Shown: positions 48,432 through 58,949 of the stretch, piece by piece
Numbering within the stretch: position 1 is the stretch's first letter
How the letters are laid out: the number at the start of each line of letters is the position of its first letter
Assembly: GCF_000835495.1 (NCBI RefSeq)
Contig: NW_015622544.1
Location: 5,112,855-5,176,854 of the forward strand
From: Cladophialophora immunda
Lineage: Eukaryota; Ascomycota; Eurotiomycetes; Chaetothyriales; Herpotrichiellaceae
DNA: 64,000 nt
Reading direction: 5' to 3'
Notes under the pieces: generated by a model
The model's input: the letters and a program-made list of their open reading frames with translations, nothing else
Databases searched by the model: none
What the model was told of the DNA's origin: nothing
Translations under genes and position numbers: made by a program

Positions 48432-51017
48432 TCACACATCAGCCCCGTTGTCGATCAACTCGAGTTTCCGCAACGTCTCCAGCGCAGTTTGACACCCCCG
48501 TTTGACAACATCCCTAGCCTTCTTTGCGACCAAGTCCGAAGTCCTCACATTCTTTTTGATGAAGAATTGCAACCTCTTGATGATCTGCGGCGTCTCAGCT
48601 GCGCGCTCAAACACCTTGATCAACGCGTCCGGTATATCTTTCGCCTCGATCATCATGATGATGAGCAACAGCTCCACAAACATCGCCGTTCGTTCCTTGA
48701 TGTAGGCGAGTTCCAGCACTTTCAGGACACCGAGAGTCTCTGCTCCATCCAGGATCAAAAATGCATATAACCTGGCGAGGTTGGCGATCTCAGTCATTTC
48801 AACTTCTTGATCTCCTTCACCGGCATCTTCTTCCTCTTCATCTCCCCGGTTCGGATTCTCGCCCATCCTCTTGAAAAAACTCCATAGCGCAAACTGAAAG
48901 GCCTTGCGCATCTTCTTCTCCAGACACAATTTCCGCGCCACGAGTGTGTAATAGTGGTTATATGGATCTTCGCCGGCGCTGCAGCGAAGCAGGACTTTGG
49001 GAATCTCCTGCTCCTGTGTACGCTTGAGACGCAGTTTGAGAAGGCGCATGTGCGCGTCCTGGTAGTCCACTGCTGATAGAAGGGCGACAAAGATAGAGCG
49101 GCGGATGTCCGTGTTCATGCCGTAATGGCGTGAAAGGGCGATTAAATCGACCGAATCATCGTCATCAAGCCCACCGCCGGTCATCGGGATCGAGGCGTCG
49201 ACGCGCCCTTCAGCAGCTGCTGCTGCCGCAGGCTCGTGACCTTTCCAGCTGGCGCCAACTAGCCACCATCTCCCCTTCTTGTCGCTGTTCTTGATATCAT
49301 CCCTCGTAATTCGCAATGGCTCGGAAGCTCTCACATTGCGGCTGTTGTTTAACGAACCAAGCACTTTCCGCATCAGTGTGATGTGCTCACTTGCAACGCC
49401 TGCATTGTTTGTCGCGGCTTTCATCTTGTTGTTCTTCAGATCCGTAATTGTCTCGATCATGAATTTCGTCCTGACGCTCATTTGTTCCCCGGCCGAATTC
49501 ATCCGTGCCGCTTCCTTCTGCATTATTTGGACGATCTCTTTGAGAGAGGAAGGATCATCTTGCCGCAATTGGTGGCCGCAATCTCGGACGACACGGAGTA
49601 GCAACTCCGTATTGTTCTCGCTTAGTCGCTCGAGCAATAGTCGGATGTAGTGGAAGATGATGGCGCTGCTAATCAGATGGAATGTGAAGAGGTGACAGAG
49701 AAGACTTATCAGATTCAGTGCCTCTTTGCCAGTCGCGGTATCGCTGCGGTATTGATCAAGTCGCTCGACCAACTGCGAAAGCATGTCCGCCCCGAAATCC
49801 ACGCCGATGACTTTGTACACTGCTGTCGCATATGCGGCGTGAAGGATGACAAAAGTGTTCGAGAGAGCTGACTTGTTGCAGAATAAGGTCAAAAGGAGGT
49901 CAATTAGAACTGACGTGACGTCCTGCCTAGGATTGGACTGGTAGAGTTTCTCGGCCTCTCCGAGTATTGGCAACAGGTTCGCTTCGGATAGTCTGTTAAG
50001 GTGGCCTTGAAACTGTCTTTTCAGTCTTTCCAGCGAAGGGCTTTCGGAATTTTGTGCTTTTCTGAGTGACGGCGGGATGTACTTTCCTGTGGGTGTTTGG
50101 GGGACTGGGGGGACGTAAGGATTTTCTCGGACCTTTTTTGGCTGTACGTCGGACGTGTCTTCGCCTGACTCGAAACCTTCGAAAGAGTCCTCACTTCTCT
50201 GGTCCAGATCTTCATCAGAGTGCTCCTCTTCGGACTCTTCGGGGTTCTCGCCCAGCAGATCATCACGGTCTCCTTGTTCTGCCTCGAATGCTTCAAGCTC
50301 GTCGTCATCACTCCCCTCTTCAAGATCAAAGTCGCCCTCACTAAACTCATCATCCTCAAGGTCGGCCTTTCTTCTTTTCCTGTCCAACCACGCATCCTCC
50401 TCACTCTTCCTCTTGACGCCACGATCCTCTCCGTCTAGCCCCTCCAGCAAGTCGTCCAACCCATCATCCGCAAAAGATTTCGAAGTTTTCTTTTTCTTCA
50501 AGCCGAGCTTTCTCTCAAGGGCCACGATCTCTGCATCATCTTGGGCAGCTCGCTCTTTGAAGGCTTGGGAATTGGCGTCTAGGACGAGACCTGGAGAGGA
50601 AGACCGTGATCGCGACGGAAGAGAGGTTTCGGATAGAGATGGGGACGGGTTTCTTTTCTTTTTGAGAATCGATTTCAGCTCTTTGGGCTCGTCTTCCTTG
50701 ATCTTTGGTTTCACCGCGTCTTTCTTTGAAGTATTGGACGAGCGGATGGGTTCGTCAGCACTGTCTTCGTCCAGGTCTTCATCTGAGAGCCCCTGCTCTG
50801 CAACAGGTGGCCTCCTTTGTGACCCTGATCCGCGTATATTCTGTTTCTTCTCCTGCCTTTGTGCTTTGCGCTGCTCTTTTCTGCTTTGCACCGAACCATG
50901 CTGCCGCCGACCGCCTCCATCGCCTCCAGGTCGTGACCTCCCCTCGAGACCAAGTTCCTTTTCAAGTGCAAAGGGCAATTTCAAGCCATTCCGCGGTCGC
51001 GCACTCTGTCGTGACAT
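48432..51017 (-). CDS. sgd1: SGD1/NOM1-type nucleolar protein (MIF4G and MA3 domains)
   Basis: Essential nucleolar factor of 40S ribosome biogenesis in yeast (suppressor of glycerol defect). Intronless, 861 residues. The N-terminal third is basic and acidic low complexity (KKKRNPSPSLSE, EEGSDDDELEAFEAEQ) with GRSRPGG and RKEQRK nuclear-type signals. YVPPVPQTPTGKYIPPSLRKA leads directly into the MIF4G helical repeat (about 335-530), and RSIFVALLSAVDYQDAHMRLLKLRLKRTQEQEIPKVLL marks the linker to the MA3 domain, which ends near 800. The KYIPPSLR box directly before MIF4G is typical of this family. Start at the first ATG of the frame (MSRQSARPRNGLKLP). Divergent from srp14 across 222 bp. Confidence 0.92.
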   Translation of the reverse strand: MSRQSARPRNGLKLPFALEKELGLEGRSRPGGDGGGRRQHGSVQSRKEQRKAQRQEKKQNIRGSGSQRRPPVAEQGLSDEDLDEDSADEPIRSSNTSKKDAVKPKIKEDEPKELKSILKKKRNPSPSLSETSLPSRSRSSSPGLVLDANSQAFKERAAQDDAEIVALERKLGLKKKKTSKSFADDGLDDLLEGLDGEDRGVKRKSEEDAWLDRKRRKADLEDDEFSEGDFDLEEGSDDDELEAFEAEQGDRDDLLGENPEESEEEHSDEDLDQRSEDSFEGFESGEDTSDVQPKKVRENPYVPPVPQTPTGKYIPPSLRKAQNSESPSLERLKRQFQGHLNRLSEANLLPILGEAEKLYQSNPRQDVTSVLIDLLLTLFCNKSALSNTFVILHAAYATAVYKVIGVDFGADMLSQLVERLDQYRSDTATGKEALNLISLLCHLFTFHLISSAIIFHYIRLLLERLSENNTELLLRVVRDCGHQLRQDDPSSLKEIVQIMQKEAARMNSAGEQMSVRTKFMIETITDLKNNKMKAATNNAGVASEHITLMRKVLGSLNNSRNVRASEPLRITRDDIKNSDKKGRWWLVGASWKGHEPAAAAAAEGRVDASIPMTGGGLDDDDSVDLIALSRHYGMNTDIRRSIFVALLSAVDYQDAHMRLLKLRLKRTQEQEIPKVLLRCSAGEDPYNHYYTLVARKLCLEKKMRKAFQFALWSFFKRMGENPNRGDEEEEDAGEGDQEVEMTEIANLARLYAFLILDGAETLGVLKVLELAYIKERTAMFVELLLIIMMIEAKDIPDALIKVFERAAETPQIIKRLQFFIKKNVRTSDLVAKKARDVVKRGCQTALETLRKLELIDNGADV

Positions 51018-51239
51018 TGTGTCTGGATAACAGGTCTCCACGAGTTCTCAACCTTTGATCTGAGAGCATCAGCAAAGGGCTGTTGTAGACTGCGCACTGG
51101 CTGGACTTAATTTTCGTGGAAAATGCGGAGATGGTTTAGCCGGAGTTTAGGCGGCATTTTTGAGGACTCGGTCCTCCCCACCAAAACGACAATTCGGTCA
51201 GTGCAATGAACCTGCTAAGTCACTTAACGGCAAACGGAT
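51018..51239. promoter_or_regulatory. Bidirectional promoter, sgd1 / srp14
   Basis: A 222-bp gap between two divergent start codons must hold both promoters and 5' UTRs. No TATA box is evident, as usual for housekeeping genes. Confidence 0.55.
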
Positions 51240-51731
51240 ATGGCGCAAGAACGTCTAAGCAACGACGAGGTAATGTGTACCCCTTGCTAGGCTACGACAC
51301 ATAATTGACATGAAATCGCACAGTTCCTCTCCCGCCTCACCACCCTCCTTTCCTCAACCCATGCCGCAACTCACGGCTCCGTCTACCTCACGCAAAAGCC
51401 CTTGAAATCCACCGATGAATCAACCTCGTCTTCGCCCTCGTCACCACAGGTTCTAATACGCGCCTCGAACGGCCTCTCAAAGCCACACCGGCTGGCGGCC
51501 AAGAAGTCGAAGGCCAGCGATGCCAAGAAGGAGAAAGTGAGGTTCGCGACCGTGGTGGAGACTTCAGAGTTGGAGGCATTTTATACCAAGTATGCCGAGA
51601 CCTGTAAGAAGGGGATGGAGGGGCTGAGGAAGAGGGACAAAAAGAAAGCCAAGGAGAAGGCAAAGGCGAAGAAGAAGGGCAAGGCTGGAGCAGGCGGCGG
51701 CGCTGGCGCGGAGAAAGCCTCTGGATCGTGA
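51240..51731 (+). CDS. srp14: Signal recognition particle subunit SRP14
   Basis: Alu-domain subunit of the signal recognition particle; with its partner it binds SRP RNA and pauses translation during ER targeting. Two exons, 51240-51269 and 51324-51731 (intron GTAATG ... CGCACAG), 145 residues. SERLSNDEF-like start (ERLSNDE|FLSRLTTLLS), THGSVYLTQKPL and VLIRASNG, then EKVRFATVVETSELEAFYTKYAETCKKGMEGLRK, the conserved helix, and a Lys/Ala-rich tail (KKKAKEKAKAKKKGKAG) typical of fungal and plant SRP14. The short first exon is needed to give the start and the first helix. High confidence from these conserved blocks together. Confidence 0.9.
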
Positions 51732-52385
51732 AGGGAAGGAAGAGCCCCGTTTCCCTGATGGGCTACATTGGAAGCTGTTTTGCAGCGCGGGCATCCGAAC
51801 TGGAGACAATCGGGGACTGAATGCCCTATGCTTGAATCTCGCCTTCTATCGGCTGGACCAAATCGACCTGTGAAAGTGCACCGGATGCGCCTGGACATAC
51901 GTTGGACTGGGATATGACTGGAGCTGAAAGAACCTCATGAACCACGGACTGCTTGCCGGTCTACCCTGGTGAGGCGAGAGGAAGCACTTCAGGCCATGTG
52001 CGTCAGGCCTATAGCCGACAACTGTCCATATGGCATTGCTTATCAGGATACCAAAGACGTCCGCAAAGATGGATGAATATCCTGTGTCTGACACGAGAGC
52101 TGCCATACATGAGACACAGACAGAAAGGATCTTGAAGCAGCCAATTCATTGCAACTCCGCCATTGGGCGTGAAAACTGGTGGTATCATCAAGCAAAAAGC
52201 AAACATTCCACAAACTTCCCACTATCTTTGTACACAGGACCCAGTCGTTACTATGGTCATGAAGGAGCGCCATGCTCAAATATAAACCTCTCACGTTGAT
52301 TAATAGTGATAGATAACCTGGATGCTTTGGTCTCGCACACGTGATAACTCCCTCGTCTCAACAGACTATATCACGAGTAGGACAC
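51732..52385. other. Convergent intergenic region, srp14 / inp1
   Basis: About 650 bp; only short, unrecognised ORFs. Confidence 0.45.
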
Positions 52386-54704
52386 CTAATCCAGATCAAA
52401 GATGGAGTCTGCATCGTCATCTTTCGTAGTCATGGTGTTTGTTGTATCGGGATTCGTGCCTGGATCTTGACTTTTCGTTCGGCCCCTGATTGGCATTCCA
52501 AAGTCATCTTCTTCCTCGCTGTCATCCCTTGGCGCAGGAGGCTGGTCCGGGAAGCTTGTTCTCCGCCGATGTGTTTCCGGTCTGCGAAACAACTCGCCAC
52601 TAAGTAAGTCACTCACCGTGGCGCCACCGGCTATTCGAGCGAGAATATGGACCAGCAGGACAACAGCTTCAATGGGTTTGACAAATGCCACATTAGCCGC
52701 TTTCTGGAGAAAGTCGGCAGTAAAGGGACTACCATAGTTTGTTGGGGATGGTGAAGATGATAGCAGAGTGGTGGATGGCGGCAGAGGCGAAAAGGATCGT
52801 TTGGCGTGCAAGCGCCGCCTCAATCCCTCTTTGATCGGCGATGTTGGTGGTGTGTGAACCTCTGGCCAAGACGAATCAGACATCGAGGACTGCGCTAGAC
52901 CTGGAGTCGAAGCCTTGTCCATCGAGTCACTAGTCGAGGGCCTTTTCTTAGGACTTTGTTCGGATTCCACAGTGGAGGCCGTGACTGTAAGCTCGGAAAG
53001 ACCTCTTTGGTGCTGATTCCTATTCAAAAAGAAAGGAGTAAACCCTTCCGCTTGAGGCCGCTGTTCAAAGTCAATAATCTGTACATGCCCATCAAGGGGT
53101 TCTTGCGCTAAAGAATCTGTCGTATAGAAGGAATCCACACTCGAAACTCTGCTAAGAGAACCCTCGGTTTCGAGGACGGCAACCACTTCACGCGGCCCAG
53201 AGTCTCCTTCCTGGTGTAAAGTTGGGGGTTGTTCAGAAGTCCCGGTATTCTCTGATAGGGGCTGCTCTATTGTGGTCTCAGCGTCTGCGTCATCGGTCGC
53301 TGGCTCAATGGTTTGGGAGAGTGCCAGTTCAGATTCGGACTCAGTGGAGGGAGACGTTGTTGTGGTCTGTTCTGACTCCTCGGGAGCAACCTCCGTGGAG
53401 CCTTCTCTGTCATCCCCATGGTCCCCTTCTAGTTGCTCTCCCGGATGATCAACTACGGGGCCGACTTTCTCTTGAGGGACCTCGTTTTCCAAATTCTCCC
53501 CTGTTGATTCTGGCGCATTTGTCTCGCCAGATATCTCCTCCATATCGCCTTCCTGAGGCTGTACCGACGTTGGCACCCCTTCAATAGTCGATTGTGCCCC
53601 GGTTTCAATTGTGGAAGAGTCGACAGGCTGTGCAAGAGACATATCCTCGGACTCTTCAGTTCGACCGGCTTCGTCGTCCGATCGAGAGGATGGGATCGCA
53701 TCCCTGTGTTCTTTTTCAGCGATGGACGATCGCTGCGATCTCGAAGCGCCGATTGCGCTTCGAGTAAGCCCCCGCCTGGGAGCGACCTCCTCGCGCTCCT
53801 CATCGTGTTGTGAACCATCCTCGCTAGACTCGTCATCATGTCTTCTCTCAAGAGGGTCGTCGCCAGAAGCTACACTAGATGGGGTGGAGGAGCGGTAGCC
53901 ATCAGCTCCGGGTCGAGATCGAGACGAGCTTGGACTTGGGCTGTAGCCATAATCTGACCCACGACGCCCATAAGTCTGGACGGATGTCAAGCCGTTCTGA
54001 CCTTGAAAGCTCCAGGCTCGTGAAGTCTTCGTCCTCCCCATGGGCAATGGATCAGTGTTGGGGGTGGTCGGATCTGGTTGCTGTCTTCGTTTCCAAGTTC
54101 CCTTCCTTCGAGGCGTTATTGCATCCTCCGGAAGATCCACGTGAAATGCGCGCTTGAAAGGACATGGCGTTCTCTCAAATCGGAGGACTTTCGGTAGGGC
54201 AGCTTTCAGTTCTTCGACCTTTTTCTTGTCCTCCTCTGTTTCTGAGGGTAGCTCAATTCTGTAGTATCTGAATTTTCCTATGCGCAATACGAATTTGGAT
54301 TCTCCGTCGACACACCAACACTGTGAATTGCGCATGATGGTGTGGATGACCTTCTGGTCGGCAGATTTGAGGAAATAGCTGGAGCCGCGGACCTTCTCTA
54401 TCACTATAGGGCCTGTGGCAGCCAGAATCTCTGAGCGCGATCGCCACGGTAGTGTTTCTACCGTGTCAATGGGATAGTCGGCATCGGGGAGCGTCTCCTT
54501 GCTCTGTGGAGGGATCGACTCTCTGGGAGGGGAGAAGGCGATAATGCGCGCAGAGGGGTGGGAGTACAGGATATCGGCATCGGCATCTGATTTGTCGAGT
54601 CCAGCTCTTTCATGTAGGGAGAGTGAGCGTGAAGGGACAGTAAAGGACCTGCGGTAACTTTGGAGGGGAGGGGCGTCGCCGTAGGAAGGAGGTGGACTGG
54701 CCAT
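52386..54704 (-). CDS. inp1: Inheritance of peroxisomes protein 1 (Inp1)
   Basis: Peroxisome-tethering factor that retains peroxisomes in the mother cell or at the cortex in yeasts, binding Pex3. Intronless, 772 residues, first ATG of the frame. The conserved Inp1 domain lies at about residues 80-190: TLPWRSRSEILAATGPIVIEKVRGSSYFLKS, then NSQCWCVDGESKFVLRIGKFRYYRIELP, a PH-like arrangement. The rest is disordered and acidic/Ser-rich (residues 230-640). A conserved hydrophobic helix near the C-terminus (FVKPIEAVVLLVHILARIAGG) may be a membrane or Pex3 contact. Fungal homologues have the same order and similar length. Role in filamentous fungi is inferred from yeast. Confidence 0.85.
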   Translation of the reverse strand: MASPPPSYGDAPPLQSYRRSFTVPSRSLSLHERAGLDKSDADADILYSHPSARIIAFSPPRESIPPQSKETLPDADYPIDTVETLPWRSRSEILAATGPIVIEKVRGSSYFLKSADQKVIHTIMRNSQCWCVDGESKFVLRIGKFRYYRIELPSETEEDKKKVEELKAALPKVLRFERTPCPFKRAFHVDLPEDAITPRRKGTWKRRQQPDPTTPNTDPLPMGRTKTSRAWSFQGQNGLTSVQTYGRRGSDYGYSPSPSSSRSRPGADGYRSSTPSSVASGDDPLERRHDDESSEDGSQHDEEREEVAPRRGLTRSAIGASRSQRSSIAEKEHRDAIPSSRSDDEAGRTEESEDMSLAQPVDSSTIETGAQSTIEGVPTSVQPQEGDMEEISGETNAPESTGENLENEVPQEKVGPVVDHPGEQLEGDHGDDREGSTEVAPEESEQTTTTSPSTESESELALSQTIEPATDDADAETTIEQPLSENTGTSEQPPTLHQEGDSGPREVVAVLETEGSLSRVSSVDSFYTTDSLAQEPLDGHVQIIDFEQRPQAEGFTPFFLNRNQHQRGLSELTVTASTVESEQSPKKRPSTSDSMDKASTPGLAQSSMSDSSWPEVHTPPTSPIKEGLRRRLHAKRSFSPLPPSTTLLSSSPSPTNYGSPFTADFLQKAANVAFVKPIEAVVLLVHILARIAGGATVSDLLSGELFRRPETHRRRTSFPDQPPAPRDDSEEEDDFGMPIRGRTKSQDPGTNPDTTNTMTTKDDDADSIFDLD

Positions 54705-55359
54705 GATGCATTTTCACAGGCTGCGGGGATCACATAAAGAGGGCATCAATGGCGAGACTGGGTTCATCTGGTCAAGGTTGTATGAATGAGGAGGATTGTG
54801 CCAATGTTGATGTTCGTCCCTCAAACAAACCTCACAATATCGACCGAGCCACAACGGCGGCGTGGGCGGCTACAAGCGAGAAAGCCACATGCTGTCGGAG
54901 AGGGAACCAGCAGCAGCCGCTAGGCGTCTTGGCATTATACTACCTAGTCACGTGTATCCCTCCGTGCCAAGAATCCAGCCATGCTACATTCGGGCTGAAT
55001 TGAATGGTCTGACCCGAATTTCTCTATCATGGACCCACTTCACTGAATTTAGGCGCGGCCCAAATATACAGGTAGGATCAGAATATAACGCCTTAAAGAC
55101 GATCGTCTGATGGAGCTATTTAATAAGGTATTTTGGCTCGAGTGCGCTTCAACATAGAACTTCTTGGCGATCTAGGTGAAGAGGCAGTCCAGTCCCCCAT
55201 AAGCTCCGAGCAATAAGGCATATACTTAAGCTCAGATCAGCGTTCCATGTACCGAGGCCGAATTTAGGCCTGTAACGGTAAACTTGATCCAACAAGTACC
55301 TGCACAACGTTCTCGCGGCCACCCTATAATGCTGCCTGTAGCGCATTACTATATAGGCC
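54705..55359. other. Intergenic region with decayed ankyrin-repeat sequence
   Basis: The right part (about 55260-55359, minus strand) still resembles the 99-bp ankyrin unit (YSNALQAAL, then a stop, then GGRENVVQVL) but carries stops, so it is repeat debris after the present stop codon of the neighbouring gene. The rest holds the inp1 promoter. Confidence 0.55.
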
Positions 55360-58300
55360 TCATGCGTTAACATCGGCACCCTTGTCGAGTAGCATCTGCA
55401 CTATCTTCTCGTAGCCCCATCTTGATGCCGCCTGTAGTGCGTTACCGTACGGGCCTCCTTGTGCGTTAACATCGGCACCCTTGTCGAGGAGTATCTGCAC
55501 TGTCTTCTCGTGGCCACCCTGTGATGCCGCCTGTAGTGCGTTACCATACNNNNNNNNNNNNNNNNNNNNNNNNNNNNNNNNNNNNNNNNNNNNNNNNNNN
55601 NNNNNNNNNNNNNNNNNNNNNNNNNNNNNNNNNNNNNNNNNNNNNNNNNNNNNNNNNNNNNNNNNNNNNNNNNNNNNNNNNNNNNNNNNNNNNNNNNNNN
55701 NNNNNNNNNNNNNNNNNNNNNNNNNNNNNNNNNNNNNNNNNNNNNNNNNNNNNNNNNNNNNNNNNNNNNNNNNNNNNNNNNNNNNNNNNNNNNNNNNNNN
55801 NNNNNNNNNNNNNNNNNNNNNNNNNNNNNNNNNNNNNNNNNNNNNNNNNNNNNNNNNNNNNNNNNNNNNNNNNNNNNNNNNNNNNNNNNNNNNNNNNNNN
55901 NNNNNNNNNNNNNNNNNNNNNNNNNNNNNNNNNNNNNNNNNNNNNNNNNNNNNNNNNNNNNNNNNNNNNNNNNNNNNNNNNNNNNNNNNNNNNNNNNNNN
56001 NNNNNNNNNNNNNTACGGGCCTCCTTGTGCGTTAACATCGGCACCCTTGTCGAGGAGTATCTGCACTGTCTTCTCGTGGCCACCCTGTGATGCCGCCTGT
56101 AGTGCGTTACCATACGGGCCTCCTTGTGCGTTGACATCGGCACCCTTGTCGAGTAGTGTCTTCACCGTCTCTTGAGAGCCATAATAGGATGATATCTGTA
56201 AGACAGACCCATATTTTCCACAAGATGTGTTAATAGCGTTTGATATGCTAAGTAACACTGCAAGCAAGTGTGAGTATTTCTGCTCCGCAACGAAGTATAT
56301 CAAAGTCACATTAGGCTTGACCTTCCTAGACTTGTACCGCTCGAGGGCGTTCCACCAGTGTCTATGCGAGTCCACCCAGAGACCGTTCGCATCAATTTGA
56401 CTTTTCAGAAAATCCTGCTGAGAAACATCGTTCTTCTGCGCTTGTTCAGCGTGCTCCAGAAGATGTGCAATCGCATAGTCGAGAAAGGGCAGTTTCTCAC
56501 GCATAGCAGATCTGAAGATGTCCAGGGAGGCATTAGTCTTGTGACTGGCCTCACAGTAATGTTCGTATTCCTTCGGCATGTCATTCATCGAAATACAGCG
56601 GAGACATGCAATCCGCAGAACTTGATGGCTGATTCCCGCAACATTCGCGGCAAGACCTTGGGAAATTGATGCCAAGCCATTCTCTTTCAATAGGAATTCG
56701 CGAACGGTCTCATGTATGAATTGGACTGTCGCTGCTTGTGATGGGCCGACTTCGACAACTTCAACAAGACCGCGTGAATGGTTGAGGATCAATTTGGTGA
56801 GACGCTTGGGATCAGGGATAGAGATGTCCATAGGGGAGGGACTTTGCTGGTCATCTAGCGGCTCAGAGTATTGCATTGCAACAATCAATTCTGCCGGTTG
56901 AAGTGGACGCACGCTAAAAAGCATCCACTGGAAGAGAAGTACGCTTTTTCCGATCTCGTGGCCGCTTTTCTTCAAGATCTTTCGAAATAGGTCTTTGAGA
57001 TCTGCTGGAATCGATCTAAGCTGAGTCTTCATGTCTGATAAAGGTACTCCGCGCTCGTCGAGTTTGTTCATTATCTTCACGACAAGGACGACCCAAAGAA
57101 AGATGCGTGCCGATTTTTCCAGTATCTCGGCTCGAAGCTCGTCCTTTTCATGACCATCATGGCATGTTAATTCTTTGGTGATGAAATAATCGATATCCTG
57201 GTCATGCTCAAGTTGATCTTCGACGACCAACGACAGTCCTGTAGTGATGTTGATGTGGGGATAGTGACGACTTGAAAGGCAGATGCGGAGTTTGCAAGAG
57301 CTGTCGGAGGCTGATGCGCGGTCGGACAGGTGTACCAAAAAGTGGATCATATCTCGAACATCATCCTCGTACTCCGCCTCGTCGAGCGCGTCAATCAGCA
57401 GGCACAGTCCGAATGACTCGTTCGACTCAACAGCATCCATCAGAAATTCTTGTAATTCTTCCACGGTCCATTCCTCCCCTAGTGGGCCTGGGTCTTTGAA
57501 AGCGAACTTTTCCGCAAATAAAGTGCCGAGCTTTGGATACGACGAGAGAAGGTGATACACGACTGTGCGGTACAGACCCAAGCTTGACTTCTCAAGAAAA
57601 GCAGAAGCTCGGGCGTTGAAGAAGTAAGGAACCACGGTTTGCCGGCCATGATCTTTGCTCTTTCGCTTACGAGCCCATTCGAAAAGAACCTTCATGAGCG
57701 TCGACTTACCGCAACCAGGTTTGCCCTTAATCCACAGGAAGCCACTGTGTTGAGCCGAGCAGCCACTCTCATACCATGTCTGGAAATGCGGATGGCGGAA
57801 GAGCCACTGGCAGGTTGACAACAGCGGTTTCCTGACGTTATCGACACGAAAATTGATTCGCTCGAACAGGAGGGATTTGAGGAGGGCATTGTACTTGTCT
57901 TCGCTAATTATCAAGGTGTCGTGTCGCGCATCCTGGTGTGACTGCTGAATGTGGCTACTCGCGCTTCCCATATGCGATATAGTAGTGCTGCCAGACGGAA
58001 AACTGTCTCCCGAGCCAAAGGTATTCGTATTGCACGAAGTCCTGGCCCGTTTTGCAGGCCTTGGCACGCTCGATCGGCGTGCTTGTGCTAACTGATCGAA
58101 GTCGGACGGGCGCTTAGGGAGGTTAGTAATACCATTGAGCGGTGCTGGGCTCTGGCACAATCTTGGTGACCTGACCTCGCCAGCAGCACCAAGGCGGGCA
58201 GCGACATTACTGCCAAACTTTTTGTTGATTTTTCCCCGTAGTCGGCAGAACGCGTTGTCGCCCTCGCCATAGTTAAGCGTCATAAAGACATTGAAAATCC

Positions 58301-58949
58301 CGAGTAGACAATATGCTCCGTCCTCTTTTTTTTTGGTCTCGCGCCTTTCCGTCCAACGTAATTTTTCGTCAATTGGAAATTGGGCGAGAGGTGTACCACA
58401 CAAAGCAGCGAGAGGAATGGTTGTGACCTCGTGGATTGACTGTGCCAGCGTCTGCTTCGTACCCAAGAATTTCCCTTCCTCCGAGAAGAATTCGACGTTG
58501 TCAGGAGCCAGAAGCTCTTGCAGCGTCCAGCCTCGTGTAAACCATCGACTCCTCCGGAAGTTGGGTTCCCATGTGCTTTGCCCACTGTCAGTATTGCCAT
58601 TCTCTTCGGCTCTTACACCAGAGAGATAGACATAGCACTTTTGCGCATCCCGATACCAGCCAAACATCATTGTAATGGCTTGGGACAGTTCATTTTGATT
58701 GTTTTTATTAATACAACATGTGTCCACCCAGAAGTGTTCCAGCTTGTCTTTTTTAGCTTGTTCGCCGCAGAACCCAATCTTCGCGCTGCCCGCCTTGTTC
58801 TTCCACGATTCGCTTTTGAGGTCGTCGAAAGCGACCTCATCTTTGTCGTCTCCCCAGGTATGGGAGAGAATGGCATAGGCAGGGACGTTGTCGTGAAGGT
58901 CGTCGGTCAGGCGGAGCGCGCCGTGGTCGTCGAAATACAACAGGCGCAT
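55360..58949 (-). CDS. HET-NACHT-ankyrin NLR-type protein (HET-E/HNWD-like architecture), spans an assembly gap
   Basis: Fungal NLR: HET effector domain (about 1-235; YAILSHTWG, HFWVDTCCINKNNQNELSQAI-type block, FTRGWTLQELLAP), then a linker and NACHT ATPase (Walker A GKPGCGKST at 409-417, Walker B LCLLIDALDE at about 515-524), a helical region, and C-terminal ankyrin repeats of exactly 33 codons. By family knowledge the HET domain executes cell death when the repeat sensor recognises a partner; not shown for this gene. Single exon as far as readable. Two repeats are seen to the right of the gap and two to the left; the flanking units are nearly identical in DNA. The stop TGA (55360-55362) falls where the unit normally reads CAAGGAGGC, so the present end may itself be a mutation. 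About 1196 codons if the gap length were right; true length unknown. Confidence 0.87.
55381..56150 (-). repeat. Near-identical 99-bp ankyrin-coding tandem repeats
   Basis: Complete units at both gap edges encode YGNALQAASQGGHEKTVQIL followed by LDKGADVNAQGGP and differ by about one base (TAC/TAT). The leftmost unit differs more (ASRWGYEKIVQML). Copy number inside the gap is unknown. Confidence 0.85.
55550..56013. other. Assembly gap (464 N)
   Basis: Run of N inside the ankyrin array. 464 is not divisible by 3; keeping the ankyrin frame across it needs a length of 99k-3 (for example 393 or 492), so the stated size is an estimate. Confidence 0.98.

Noticed and set aside
50155..51030. 291-codon Ser-rich plus-strand ORF
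   Set aside because: Mirror of the Asp/Glu/Lys-rich N-terminus of the SGD1 homologue on the other strand.
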